Below are positions 1 through 8,040 of a stretch of DNA of 64,000 nucleotides, piece by piece (the first letter of the stretch is position 1; every line of letters starts with the position of its first letter). A program made the translations under genes and the position numbers. The DNA is taken from NCBI GenBank assembly GCA_016720425.1, contig JADKKQ010000005.1, forward strand, positions 1 through 64,000, read 5' to 3'. This DNA comes from Betaproteobacteria bacterium. Lineage in GTDB: Bacteria > Pseudomonadota > Gammaproteobacteria > Burkholderiales > Casimicrobiaceae. The notes beneath the pieces were generated by a model that made no database searches, was not told the origin of the DNA, and saw nothing but the letters and a program-made list of their open reading frames with translations.

Positions 1-64
1 CCCTCATGGCCTTGCGGCCGGCAGATTTTGAGTCTGCTGCGTATACCAGTTCCGCCATCCCGGC
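1..64 (-). tRNA. tRNA-Leu (anticodon CAA), 3' part cut off by window edge
   Basis: On the minus strand the sequence begins GCCGGGA (5' acceptor strand), then a D-arm with GGTATAC, then a five-pair anticodon stem GCAGA/TCTGC enclosing the loop CTCAAAA. The loop reads C32-T33-CAA-A37-A38, so the anticodon is CAA and the tRNA decodes UUG. The start of a long variable arm (GGCCGCAAGGCC) follows, as expected for a class II tRNA such as leucine. The T-arm and 3' end lie outside the window. Confidence 0.9.
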
Positions 65-199
65 CGAGGATGCGCCCGGCGGGCGCGGCAACGCAGCACG
101 GGCAACAGCGCATTATCGCGGAAACCGGGGTGACGGCACAATGACGGGTGCCTTCCTCCTCCCGCGACGGCGCAGCCTGGGGGCGACGCGGGGCCCGCC

Positions 200-739
200 T
201 CAGCGCGCGCGACGGTAGCTCGCAAACGAATAGACGGGACCGTCGTCGGCTTCCGGTGCCCCGGGCCGGCGGGAGGCTTCGATCCAGCCGCTGCGGTCGT
301 AGTCCGGGAAGCGGGTGTCGCCGGCAAAATCGGCGGCGATCTCGGTGATTTCCAGCCGGTCCGCCTGCGGCAGCGCGAAGCGGTAGAGTTCGGCCCCGCC
401 GATGCAGAAGGCCGGTGGCGGCAGGCGGACCAACTGCAAGGCGGCGTCGAGCGACGGCGCGACCTCGGCGCCGGCGGCGACGTAGCCGGCTTGCCGGGTC
501 ACCACGATGTTCTGCCGTCCGGGCAGCGCCTTCGGCAGCGACTCCCAGGTGCGGCGCCCCATGATGATCGCGTGCCCGGTGGTCAGCGCGCGGAAGTGGC
601 GCAGGTCTTCGGGCAGGCGCCAGGGCAGCCGGTTGTCGACGCCGATGACGCCGTTCGCGGCGACGGCGGCGATCAGCGTCAGCGGACAGGCCGACGCTGG
701 CACGCCGTCCTGCCGTGGTGTATCGTCCGCAGATCGCAT
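200..739 (-). CDS. folA: Dihydrofolate reductase
   Basis: FolA reduces dihydrofolate to tetrahydrofolate with NADPH in the cytoplasm, supplying one-carbon carriers for thymidylate, purine and methionine synthesis. The protein shows the DHFR core in order: LIAAVAANGVIG near the N-terminus, the substrate-loop LPWRLPEDL with its catalytic acidic residue, IIMGRRTWESL, LPGRQNIVV (NADPH binding) and CIGGAELY. Length is about 179 aa, slightly above the usual 160-170. The ATG at 739 is preceded by AGGGGGG; a GTG at 703 would give a length closer to the family and is an alternative start. It is divergent from glrK. thyA, often its neighbour, lies about 9 kb away on the same strand. Confidence 0.95.
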   Translation of the reverse strand: MRSADDTPRQDGVPASACPLTLIAAVAANGVIGVDNRLPWRLPEDLRHFRALTTGHAIIMGRRTWESLPKALPGRQNIVVTRQAGYVAAGAEVAPSLDAALQLVRLPPPAFCIGGAELYRFALPQADRLEITEIAADFAGDTRFPDYDRSGWIEASRRPGAPEADDGPVYSFASYRRAR

Positions 740-804
740 CCGCCCCCCTGCCGCCCCGCCGGGGGCCAACTGATGATCGCCGCGGATTATAGCGGCCGCC
801 TCCC

Positions 805-2301
805 GTGTATTACCCCCGCTCGTTCCTCAAATTCATCCTGCTTGCCTTTCTGCTCGTGAGCCTGCCGCTGGTCTACGCGCTGGCCGAGCTGATCCTGTCG
901 CTCGATCGCCTGCAGACGCAGGGGCAGCAGGCGGTGCAGGAGGCGGCCCAGGCCGGTCGCGCGAGCCGGCAGTTGCTGGAGCAGAGCGGAACGCTGGAGC
1001 GGGTGGTGCGGCAGCATCTCATCCTCGAAGACGCCGCGCTGCTCGACGACTATGCGCGCGTGCGCCAGGAATTCCAGGCGACGCTGCGGCAACTGTCGGA
1101 GCTGCCGCTGTCGCGACCGCAGTTGACGGCGCTGGAGGGCCTCGGTGGCAGCGAATCGCGGCTGCACGACCTGCTGCGCGCGCAGCCGCGCAGCGCCGAC
1201 GCCAGCCTGCGTCTCGCCGACGGCTACGCGCGGCTCGCCGACGGTGCGCAGGCGATGCTGGGCGCCACCAACGAGTTGACCGAGCGGGCGATCGAGCGCC
1301 TGCAGGAGACCGCGCGCGAAGGGCGGCAGAAGTGGCTGTACCTGGTGCTCGCCACCGCCGGCATCGCGATCGCGCTGGCCATCGTCTTCTCGGTGCTGAT
1401 CGCGCGGCCCATCCGGCAGCTGGACCAGGCGATCCGCCAGATGGGAACCGCGGATTTCACGCACGCGGTCGAGGTCACCGGGCCGGCCGACCTGCGCTAT
1501 CTGGGCCAGCGGCTGGAGTGGCTGCGAACCCGCCTGCACGACCTCGAGGAGCAGCAGAACCGCTTCCTGCGCCACGTGTCGCACGAACTCAAGACGCCGC
1601 TGACCGCCGTGCGCGAGGGCGCGGAACTGCTGCGCGACAACGTCGGCGGCCGGCTGACCTCCGGGCAGCAGGACATCGTGCGCATCGTCCGCGACAACAC
1701 GCTGCAGCTGCAGAAGCTGATCGAGGACCTGCTGACCTACCACCAGACCCGCGCGATGGAGCCGCAGGCGCTCGGTCCGGTCAGCCTCACCGACGTCGTC
1801 GGCGGTGTGCTGCGGGAGCACAAGCTGGCCGCGCTGGCGCGCATGATCAGCTTCGAGACGCAGTTGCCCCCCGTGCCGATCGTCGGCGACGCGAGCAAGC
1901 TGCGCACCATCGTCGACAACCTGGTCTCGAACGCGATCAAGTACTCGCCCCGGGCCGGGACGATCCGGATCGAGCTGGCCCAGCGCGAGGGCTTCGCCGT
2001 CCTCGACGTCCTCGACGAGGGTGCGGGTGTCGACCCGCAGGAGCGGCAGCGGATCTTCGACTCGTTCTATCAGGGGCGGCCACCCACCGAAGGCAAGGTC
2101 AAGGGCTCGGGACTGGGACTGGCGATCGCGCGGGAGTACGCGTTGGCGCACGGCGGGCGCATCGAGGTGACCGATCGTGCCGATGGACGCCCCGGCGCAC
2201 GGTTTCGGCTGCTGCTGCCGCTGCCGGGCGGCGCGACGGCGGTGGCGGGCGCGACCGCGGTGCTGCCGGAGCATCCGCTGGTGCAGGGGGGCGGGCGGTG
2301 A
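805..2301 (+). CDS. glrK: Sensor histidine kinase, GlrK/QseE type
   Basis: Inner-membrane histidine kinase of a two-component pair with the sigma-54 activator GlrR downstream. Visible parts: TM1 about residues 10-31, a helical periplasmic domain of about 145 residues, TM2 about 177-199, a HAMP linker to about 250, the H-box RHVSHELKTPLT with phospho-acceptor His260, and a C-terminal ATPase with an N-box (DNLVSNAIKYSP) and G-boxes (DEGAGV, GSGLGLAIA). It starts at GTG; no better ATG lies before TM1. Its stop overlaps the next start by four bases (GTGA), indicating translational coupling with the qseG-like gene. The order kinase, lipoprotein, sigma-54 regulator matches the enterobacterial glrK-qseG-glrR locus; the signal sensed here is unknown. 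Confidence 0.92.
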   Translation: MYYPRSFLKFILLAFLLVSLPLVYALAELILSLDRLQTQGQQAVQEAAQAGRASRQLLEQSGTLERVVRQHLILEDAALLDDYARVRQEFQATLRQLSELPLSRPQLTALEGLGGSESRLHDLLRAQPRSADASLRLADGYARLADGAQAMLGATNELTERAIERLQETAREGRQKWLYLVLATAGIAIALAIVFSVLIARPIRQLDQAIRQMGTADFTHAVEVTGPADLRYLGQRLEWLRTRLHDLEEQQNRFLRHVSHELKTPLTAVREGAELLRDNVGGRLTSGQQDIVRIVRDNTLQLQKLIEDLLTYHQTRAMEPQALGPVSLTDVVGGVLREHKLAALARMISFETQLPPVPIVGDASKLRTIVDNLVSNAIKYSPRAGTIRIELAQREGFAVLDVLDEGAGVDPQERQRIFDSFYQGRPPTEGKVKGSGLGLAIAREYALAHGGRIEVTDRADGRPGARFRLLLPLPGGATAVAGATAVLPEHPLVQGGGR

Positions 2302-3095
2302 CCGGCGCCGCGCGTCCTGGCGTCGGGGCGGGCCTGTGCCTGCTGCTGCTCCTCCTCGACGCCGGCTGCACGACGGCGCCGTCGGCGCCGCCGGCGCCGG
2401 CGGTCGAGATCGACGTGATCCCGGAGGTCGCGGCGCCGGTCGCCTCGCCACCGGCACCGCGGCCGGCGCCGGTCGCGATCGAGTCCCCGCCGTTCGAGCC
2501 GGTCGCCTCGCCGCCCCCGGCGGTGTCGGCATCCCCGGCTGCGTCGCCGCCGGTCGCGTCGACCGCCACCGAAGCCGCACCGGCAACCCCGCCGGCTGGC
2601 GTTGCCGCGATCGCTCCCGGTCCGGCGGCGCCCGTGGCCGTCGTCGTGCCGGTCGCCGAGCCCAGCGACGAGCAGCTGATGGCCGCCGTGGTCGGCGACC
2701 TGCAGCGCTACGCGCAGCTGTCCGCCGACGAGCTGCGGCGCGAGCTCACCGCGGTGACGCAGGCGCTGGCACGCCAGCGCAGCGACGCCCACCGGGTGCG
2801 TCTCGCGGTGCTCTACACGATGACCCGGACGGCGCAGGACGATCAGCGTGCGCTGCAGCTCCTCGAAAACGTCGCCAAGAGCGGGCCGGGCTCGCCCGCG
2901 ATCAAGCAGCTGGCGGTCGTCCTGCAGGTCCAGGTGACCGAGCGGGTGCGGGCGGTGCGCGAAGAGCAGCAGAAGGCCGATGCGGCCGTGCAGAAGCTCG
3001 AGGCGCTGCGGGCGATGGAACGCAGCCTGCTGCGCGACCGCGTCCGCAGCGGCGGCGGCGGGGGCGGCGGTGGCGGCAGCGGCGGGGGCAACTGA
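2298..3095 (+). CDS. qseG: QseG-like lipoprotein of the GlrKR system
   Basis: Predicted lipoprotein of 265 aa starting at a GTG that overlaps the glrK stop. The N-terminus has a leucine-rich signal segment ending in a lipobox, LDAGC, with the lipidated Cys about residue 25. A long Pro/Ala/Val-rich linker follows (about residues 27-130), then a helical, charged domain (about 135-245), and a Gly-rich tail with a run of nine glycines. In enterobacteria QseG is an outer-membrane lipoprotein that binds the kinase GlrK/QseE and is needed for its activity. The same role is inferred here from position and architecture, because this lipoprotein class is poorly conserved in sequence. Confidence 0.75.
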   Translation: MTGAARPGVGAGLCLLLLLLDAGCTTAPSAPPAPAVEIDVIPEVAAPVASPPAPRPAPVAIESPPFEPVASPPPAVSASPAASPPVASTATEAAPATPPAGVAAIAPGPAAPVAVVVPVAEPSDEQLMAAVVGDLQRYAQLSADELRRELTAVTQALARQRSDAHRVRLAVLYTMTRTAQDDQRALQLLENVAKSGPGSPAIKQLAVVLQVQVTERVRAVREEQQKADAAVQKLEALRAMERSLLRDRVRSGGGGGGGGGSGGGN

Positions 3096-3120
3096 CGGCC
3101 ACACGAAAGGGCGAACGACG

Positions 3121-4479
3121 ATGAGCTCCGGCGACATCCTGTTGGTCGACGACGACCCCGACCTGCTCAAGCTGATCAGCCTGCGGCTCGGCTCGGCCGG
3201 CTACCGGGTCCGCACGGCCGACAGCGGCGAGACCGCGCTGGCGGCGCTCGCGGTCGTCCGCCCCGGCGTGCTGATCACCGACCTGCGGATGCCGGGCATC
3301 GACGGCCTGCAGCTCTTCGATGCCGTGCACCGGCAGCATCCGGCGCTGCCCGTCATCATCCTGACTGCGCACGGGACCATCCCCGACGCCGTGTCGGCGA
3401 CGCAGCGCGGCGTGTTCGGATTTCTGACCAAGCCCTTCGACAGCCAGGAGCTGCTGCAGCTGGTGGCGTCGGCGCTGAAGCTCGCCGGCGACCTGCCCCA
3501 GGCGAGCGACGAGTCCGCTGCCGAATGGCGGGCGGGCATCATCACCCGCAGCCCGACGATGGAGGACCTGCTGCGCCAGGCCAGGCGCGTGGCCGATTCC
3601 GACGCCAGCGTCCTCATCTTCGGCGAGTCGGGCACCGGCAAGGAGCTGCTCGCCCGGGCGATCCACCGCGCGAGTCCGCGGCGCGAGCGCGCGTTCGTGG
3701 CCGTGAACTGCGGCGCGATTCCCGAGCCGCTGCTCGAGTCCGAGCTGTTCGGGCACGCCCGCGGCGCGTTCACCGGCGCCGTGCAGGCGCACAAGGGGCT
3801 GTTCCAGGCCGCCGACGGGGGCACGATCTTCCTCGACGAGATCGGCGACATGCCGCTGGCGCTGCAGGTCAAGCTGCTGCGGGTGCTGCAGGAGGGCGAG
3901 GTGCGCGCTGTCGGCGCCAGCCAGTCGATCGCCGTCGACGTGCGCGTGATCTCGGCGACGCATCGCGACCTCGACGCGCAGAAGGCGAGCGGGCAGTTCC
4001 GCGAGGACCTCTATTACCGCCTCAACGTGGTCTCGCTCAAGCTCCCCTCGCTGGCCGAACGGCGCGAGGACATCCCGCTGCTGGCGACGCACTTCCTGCG
4101 CAAGCTCGCCGAGCGCTACAAGCGGCCGGTGTCGTCGCTGGCGCCCGACGCCATGGCGCAGCTGGTCGCGGCGCCCTGGCCCGGGAACGTCCGCCAGCTG
4201 CTGAATCTCCTCGAGCAGGCAGTCGCGCTGGTGCCGACGACGATGATTCCGGCGTCGCTGGTCCAGAACACGCTGCGCGAGGATGCCAGCGCCCTGGTGC
4301 CGTTCGAGGAGGCGCGCAAGCAGTTCGAGCGCGACTATCTCGTTCGCCTGCTGAAGATCACCGGCGGCAACGTCTCCCAGGCGGCCGTGATGGCGAAGCG
4401 CAACCGCACCGAGTTCTACAAGCTGCTGCAACGGCACCACCTCGAGCCTTCGATGTTCAAGGAAGGCAAGTCCGGCTGA
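3121..4479 (+). CDS. glrR: Sigma-54-dependent response regulator, GlrR/QseF type
   Basis: Cytoplasmic transcription activator of 452 aa. Domains: receiver (about 1-120) with phospho-acceptor Asp54 and Lys104; AAA+ domain (about 135-370) with Walker A GESGTGKE (168-175), the sigma-54 contact loop GAFTGA (215-220) and Walker B GTIFLDE (234-240); and a C-terminal Fis-type helix-turn-helix (GGNVSQAAVMAKRNRTEFYK). The ATG is preceded by AAAGGG/GAACG at normal distance, 25 bases after qseG. Phosphorylated GlrR is expected to bind TGTC-N10-GACA sites and drive sigma-54 promoters; such sites and a near-perfect promoter lie within 260 bases downstream. Confidence 0.95.
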   Translation: MSSGDILLVDDDPDLLKLISLRLGSAGYRVRTADSGETALAALAVVRPGVLITDLRMPGIDGLQLFDAVHRQHPALPVIILTAHGTIPDAVSATQRGVFGFLTKPFDSQELLQLVASALKLAGDLPQASDESAAEWRAGIITRSPTMEDLLRQARRVADSDASVLIFGESGTGKELLARAIHRASPRRERAFVAVNCGAIPEPLLESELFGHARGAFTGAVQAHKGLFQAADGGTIFLDEIGDMPLALQVKLLRVLQEGEVRAVGASQSIAVDVRVISATHRDLDAQKASGQFREDLYYRLNVVSLKLPSLAERREDIPLLATHFLRKLAERYKRPVSSLAPDAMAQLVAAPWPGNVRQLLNLLEQAVALVPTTMIPASLVQNTLREDASALVPFEEARKQFERDYLVRLLKITGGNVSQAAVMAKRNRTEFYKLLQRHHLEPSMFKEGKSG

Positions 4480-4518
4480 GACACCGAGGCGGCGCACGGG
4501 GCGGAGCCGGCATTTCGC

Positions 4519-4536
4519 CGTCGTGGAACGGTGACA
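4519..4536 (+). promoter_or_regulatory. Candidate GlrR-binding site 1
   Basis: CGTC-N10-GACA, one base away from the TGTC-N10-GACA palindrome reported for enterobacterial GlrR. It lies about 57 bases upstream of a perfect copy and roughly 210 bases upstream of the predicted sigma-54 start, a normal enhancer distance. Confidence 0.5.
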
Positions 4537-4583
4537 GAAAATGCCCATGCAAAACAGCCGGCTGGGCTCATTTTCCGAATCCC

Positions 4584-4601
4584 TGTCGGCCTTTCGCGAC
4601 A
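4584..4601 (+). promoter_or_regulatory. Candidate GlrR-binding site 2 (perfect)
   Basis: TGTC-GGCCTTTCGC-GACA, an exact match to the TGTC-N10-GACA palindrome of GlrR. It sits about 105 bases after the glrR stop and about 145 bases upstream of the predicted sigma-54 transcription start. Confidence 0.7.
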
Positions 4602-4711
4602 AATCGGCATGATCGCGCTGCGGAGGCCCGCGCCGTCGCGGGCGGCGTCGACGACGGTTTTCACTCGACGGGCGCTGGTTGCGCCGCGCTCGCGTCAAGC
4701 GGATCCGGAGA

Positions 4712-4728
4712 TTGGCACGCCGATTGCT
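4712..4728 (+). promoter_or_regulatory. Sigma-54 promoter upstream of the small gene
   Basis: TTGGCACG-CCGA-TTGCT matches the sigma-54 consensus TGGCACGrNNNTTGCw at all invariant positions. The -24 GG (4714-4715) and -12 GC (4726-4727) are exactly 12 bases apart. Transcription should start near 4738, about 38 bases before the ATG of the 55-codon gene. The promoter lies directly downstream of a gene for a sigma-54 activator and two matching activator sites. Confidence 0.85.
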
Positions 4729-4775
4729 TTGGTTGAAGTGAAGATCCTCCAACCTCGACCGCCATCCACGGCATC

Positions 4776-4943
4776 ATGCCCGCTTTCGCACCCGACCTGT
4801 CGCAGTACTGGCTGCCGGAGAGTGGCAGCCCCGTCGTCGCCGTCGTCGCCAAGGTCCGCGACGAAGAGCTGGACGCGCCGGCACTGCTGCAGCAATTCGA
4901 GGCGCTGGTCGATCGCGTCAACGCGGCACGCAGCATCTTCTGA
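4776..4943 (+). CDS. Small protein of 55 aa, putative GlrR/sigma-54 target
   Basis: Not recognised as a named family. The ORF encodes 55 residues beginning MPAFAPDLSQYWLPESG, then a hydrophobic stretch PVVAVVAK and an amphipathic helical C-terminal half (ELDAPALLQQFEALVDRVN). It has no signal peptide, Cys or membrane helix, so it is probably cytoplasmic. Coding is supported by strong G/C bias at third positions, like its neighbours. The ribosome-binding site is weak: no clear purine run lies 5-12 bases before the ATG. It is flanked by a sigma-54 promoter about 60 bases upstream and a rho-independent terminator about 95 bases downstream, making a self-contained transcript of about 330 bases. 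The RNA itself could also be functional. Confidence 0.65.
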   Translation: MPAFAPDLSQYWLPESGSPVVAVVAKVRDEELDAPALLQQFEALVDRVNAARSIF

Positions 4944-5036
4944 CCGGAGACTTCCGACGGCGTGACCGCGCCACCCGTCCATCCCCGTTGCCGGCGCAGG
5001 CGCGCCGTGCATCCGGGCCGCAACGATCCCCCTCTT

Positions 5037-5069
5037 GCCCGCCATCCTCCTCCCGGCGGGCTTCTTTTT
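5037..5069 (+). terminator. Rho-independent terminator after the small gene
   Basis: Perfect 7-bp stem GCCCGCC/GGCGGGC with an 11-base loop, followed by TTCTTTTT. It closes the sigma-54-driven transcript. The reverse strand has no U-tract after the hairpin, so it acts on the plus strand only. Confidence 0.85.
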
Positions 5070-5159
5070 GTCCGGGGCCGAGGGCGTCGGACCGCGACCG
5101 AGGCAGCGGGGTCGCCCGCTGCCGTGATGAGCGGGCACGAGCGAAAGACTCTCAGCCTC

Positions 5160-6224
5160 TCAGGCGAGGCGCTGTTCGGTCCGGGTGTCGAACAGGTGGA
5201 CGTCGGCGGCCGACCAGCGCAGCGCGACCGGGGCGCCGATCGCCTGGTGCAGGCGGCCGGGAACCCGCGCGGTGAGCTTGCCCACCGCGGTGTCGACCAG
5301 CGCGTAGGTTTCCGGGCCGGTCGGCTCGAGCATGGTCACCGTGCCCGGCAGGCCGGCGTCGCCGAACGACAGCGACTCCGGCCGCAGGCCGTAGAGCACC
5401 GGACCGGGCGCGCCGGCCGACAGCGCGCGGCGCTGGCCGTCGTCGAGCACGAGGTCGAAGCCTTGCGCGGCGAGGCCGGCCGGGCTGCGCTCGGCGACGA
5501 TCATGTTCATCGCCGGCGAGCCGATGAACTCGGCGACGAACCGGGTCGCGGGCCGGTCGTAGATGTCGTCGGGCGTGCCCAGCTGCTCGATCAGGCCGCC
5601 CTTCATCACCGCGATGCGATCGCCGAGCGTCATCGCCTCGACCTGGTCGTGGGTGACGTAGACGGTGGTCACCTGCGCCGCCCGGTGCAGCTGCTTGATC
5701 TCGGCCCGCATCTCGACCCGCAGCTTGGCGTCGAGATTGGACAGCGGCTCGTCGAACAGGAACAGCACCGGGTCGCGGGCGAGCGCCCGCCCCATCGCGA
5801 CGCGCTGGCGCTGCCCGCCCGACAGCTGCCCCGGCTTGCGGTCGAGCAGGTGCTCGATCTGCAGCATCTTCGCGACCCGCTGCACGGCGGCCTCGCGCTG
5901 GTCCCGGGGCACGTTGCGCATCTCCAGGCCGAAGCTGATGTTGCCGGCGACGTTCATGTTCGGGTACAGCGCGTAGCTCTGGAACACCATCGCGATGTCG
6001 CGGTCCTTGGGCAGCGCCCGCGTCACGTCGCGGCCCGCGATGTGGACGGTGCCCGTCGTCGGCGCATCGAGCCCGGCGATGATGTTGAGCAGCGTGCTCT
6101 TGCCGCAGCCCGAGGGGCCGACGAGGATCAGGAACTCGCCGGCCTCGACCTCGACGTCGATGCCCTTGAGGATCTCGATGCCGCCGTAGCTGCGCCGCAC
6201 GTCGCGGATGGAAAGCGCGCCCAT
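5160..6224 (-). CDS. Sugar ABC transporter ATP-binding protein (MalK/UgpC type)
   Basis: ATPase subunit of a carbohydrate importer, 354 aa, full length for the CUT1 class. Visible motifs: Walker A GPSGCGKST, Q-loop VFQSYALYPN, signature LSGGQRQRVAMGRAL, Walker B VLFLFDEPLSNLD and the H-loop VYVTHDQVEA, followed by a C-terminal OB-type regulatory domain (about 235-354) containing LYGLRPESL. It is the last gene of the gtsABC-type operon, with 13 bases between the gtsC stop and its ATG. The closest functional model is the Pseudomonas glucose/mannose transporter, but MalK-type ATPases are shared among sugars, so the substrate is inferred from the other subunits. Confidence 0.93.
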   Translation of the reverse strand: MGALSIRDVRRSYGGIEILKGIDVEVEAGEFLILVGPSGCGKSTLLNIIAGLDAPTTGTVHIAGRDVTRALPKDRDIAMVFQSYALYPNMNVAGNISFGLEMRNVPRDQREAAVQRVAKMLQIEHLLDRKPGQLSGGQRQRVAMGRALARDPVLFLFDEPLSNLDAKLRVEMRAEIKQLHRAAQVTTVYVTHDQVEAMTLGDRIAVMKGGLIEQLGTPDDIYDRPATRFVAEFIGSPAMNMIVAERSPAGLAAQGFDLVLDDGQRRALSAGAPGPVLYGLRPESLSFGDAGLPGTVTMLEPTGPETYALVDTAVGKLTARVPGRLHQAIGAPVALRWSAADVHLFDTRTEQRLA

Positions 6225-6237
6225 GATGGAAAGCCTC

Positions 6238-6984
6238 TCAGCCCTTGACCGCGCCGGCGGTGAGCCCGCGGACGAAGTACTTGCCGGCGACGATGTAGAC
6301 GATCAGCGTGGGCAGCGCGGCGATCATCGCCGCGGCCATGTCGACGTTGTATTCCTTGACCACGCTGGACGTGTTGGCGAGGTTGTTGAGGCCCACGGTG
6401 ACGGGCTTCGAGGCGGCGCCCGAGAACACGATGCCGTAGAGGAAGTCGTTCCAGATGTTGGTGAACTGCCAGATCAGCGTCACGACGGTGATCGGCGTCG
6501 ACAGCGGCAGCACGATGCGCCAGAAGATGCGCCAGAACCCCGCGCCGTCGAGCATCGCCGCCTTCACCAGCTCGTCGGGCAGGCCGACGTAGTAGTTGCG
6601 GAAGAAGAGCGTCGTCGACGGCAGCCCGGCGATCACGTGCACCAGCACCAGTCCCCAGATCGAGTTGGCGATGCCCAGCCAGCCCAGGATCTGGCTCATC
6701 GGCAGCAGCACCACCTGCATCGGCATGAAGACGCCGAACAGCATCATCGCGAACATCGTCTCGCTGCCGCGGAAGCGCCACTTGCTGAAGATGTAGCCGT
6801 TGACGGCACCGAGGACGGTCGACACCAGCACCGCGGGGATCACCATCAGCACCGAGTTCAGGAAGAACGGCTTCAGGCCGCCGCAGTCGACGCCGGTGCA
6901 GGCGCTGCTCCAGGCGGCGCCCCAGGCCGCGAGCGTCGGCGCCGTGGGCAGCGACAGCAGGTTGCCGTCGCGGATCTGCGCCAT
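6238..6984 (-). CDS. gtsC: Sugar ABC transporter permease GtsC, 5' end missing
   Basis: Inner-membrane permease of the CUT1 class (MalG/GtsC). The body is well preserved: MNGY-like VNGYIFSKWRF, PMQVVLLP, LFFRNYYV, the EAA loop DELVKAAMLDGAGFWRIF, NDFLYGIVFS, and the C-terminus KYFVRGLTAGAVKG. However, only 248 residues remain, against roughly 280 in relatives, because the start codon and first membrane helix are absent. The reading frame is open upstream only to the gtsB stop (7024-7026) and has no start codon before the internal ATG at 6984, which encodes the residue after TTSLKD, a position that normally lies after TM1. An ATGA at the gtsB stop is in another frame. Probably non-functional as sequenced, unless the gap is an assembly deletion. 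Confidence 0.75.
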   Translation of the reverse strand: MAQIRDGNLLSLPTAPTLAAWGAAWSSACTGVDCGGLKPFFLNSVLMVIPAVLVSTVLGAVNGYIFSKWRFRGSETMFAMMLFGVFMPMQVVLLPMSQILGWLGIANSIWGLVLVHVIAGLPSTTLFFRNYYVGLPDELVKAAMLDGAGFWRIFWRIVLPLSTPITVVTLIWQFTNIWNDFLYGIVFSGAASKPVTVGLNNLANTSSVVKEYNVDMAAAMIAALPTLIVYIVAGKYFVRGLTAGAVKG

Positions 6985-7023
6985 GTCCTTGAGCGAGGTC
7001 GTCGGGGCCCCTCGCCGGGTGGC

Positions 7024-7938
7024 TCATCGACGCCCCCGCAACTCGGAGTAAAGGTAGGGCACGACGATCGCGGCCACGGTGGCGAGCATGATCGTCGCCG
7101 ACGCCGCGCCGAGGCCGATCTGCCCGCGCGAGAACGCCATCGTGTACATGAACGTCGCCGGCACGTCGGTGGCGAAGCCCGGGCCGCCGGCGGTCAGCGC
7201 CATCACCAGATCGAAGCTCTTGATCGCCAGGTGCGACAGCACCATCAGCGTCGAGAAGAAGACCGGGCGCAGGCAGGGGATGATGATCCGCCAGTAGATC
7301 CGGGGCAGGCTCGCGCCGTCGATCTGCGCGGCCTTGAGGATCGAGTCGTCGATGCCGCGCAGCCCCGCCAGGAACAGCGCCATGACGAAGCCGGCGCTCT
7401 GCCAGACACCGGCGATGACGATCGTGTAGATGGCGCGATCGGGGTTGATCAGCCAGTCGAAGGAAAAGCCGGCGAAGCCCCACTCGTGCGCCAGCTTCTC
7501 GAGGCCGAGCCCCGGATTGAGGATCCACTTCCACGCGGTGCCGGTGACGATGAACGACAGCGCCATCGGATAGAGGTAGATCGTGCGCAGCACGCCCTCG
7601 ACGCGGATCTTCTGGTCGAGCAGGATGGCGAGCAGCAGGCCGATGGTCATGCCGCAGCCGATGAAGAGCCCGCCGAAGATGCCGAGGTTGGTCAGCGCCA
7701 CCCACCAGCGCTCGCTCTCGAACAGCCGCTGGTACTGCTCGATGCCGACGAACTCGTAGTTCGGCAGCAGCCGCGACGCCGACAGCGAGAGGTAGCCGTT
7801 CCACGCCATCAGGCCGTAGATGAACAGGAACGCGAGCACGAACGACGGCGCCAGCACGAGCTTGGGCACCCAGCGCGCAAGCCGCGCGCCGAACGGCTCG
7901 GCGGAGCGCGCGACCGCCGTACCGGCGCCCGCGGTCAT
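7024..7938 (-). CDS. gtsB: Sugar ABC transporter permease GtsB
   Basis: First permease subunit of the CUT1 sugar importer, about 304 aa from the preferred ATG at 7938; an upstream ATG at 7986 would add 16 Arg/Ala-rich residues unlike the family. Six membrane helices are visible, with LVLAPSFVLAFLFIYGLMAWNG (shown here in part) as the first. The EAA loop, which docks on the ATPase, reads LKAAQIDGASLPRIYWRIIIP. The C-terminus ends PYLYSELRGRR, as in Pseudomonas GtsB. It lies between the substrate-binding protein gene and the truncated gtsC. Confidence 0.9.
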   Translation of the reverse strand: MTAGAGTAVARSAEPFGARLARWVPKLVLAPSFVLAFLFIYGLMAWNGYLSLSASRLLPNYEFVGIEQYQRLFESERWWVALTNLGIFGGLFIGCGMTIGLLLAILLDQKIRVEGVLRTIYLYPMALSFIVTGTAWKWILNPGLGLEKLAHEWGFAGFSFDWLINPDRAIYTIVIAGVWQSAGFVMALFLAGLRGIDDSILKAAQIDGASLPRIYWRIIIPCLRPVFFSTLMVLSHLAIKSFDLVMALTAGGPGFATDVPATFMYTMAFSRGQIGLGAASATIMLATVAAIVVPYLYSELRGRR

Positions 7939-8040
7939 CGCCGGCCGTCCGTGTGCCGCGGTCGCGGCGACGGCGCGCCGCCGCACCGCGACCCCGCGCC
8001 GGTGCAGGGGACCGCCCGGGCGGTCCCCGCCGTCACCACG

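Noticed and set aside
787..2586. 599-codon minus-strand open frame opposite glrK
   Set aside because: Shadow of glrK in a GC-rich region; no recognisable domain.
3040..3095. Gly-rich end of the QseG-like gene as a frameshift artefact
   Set aside because: The glycine run stays in frame to a normal stop just before glrR with good spacing; simple-sequence tails are plausible in lipoproteins of this type.
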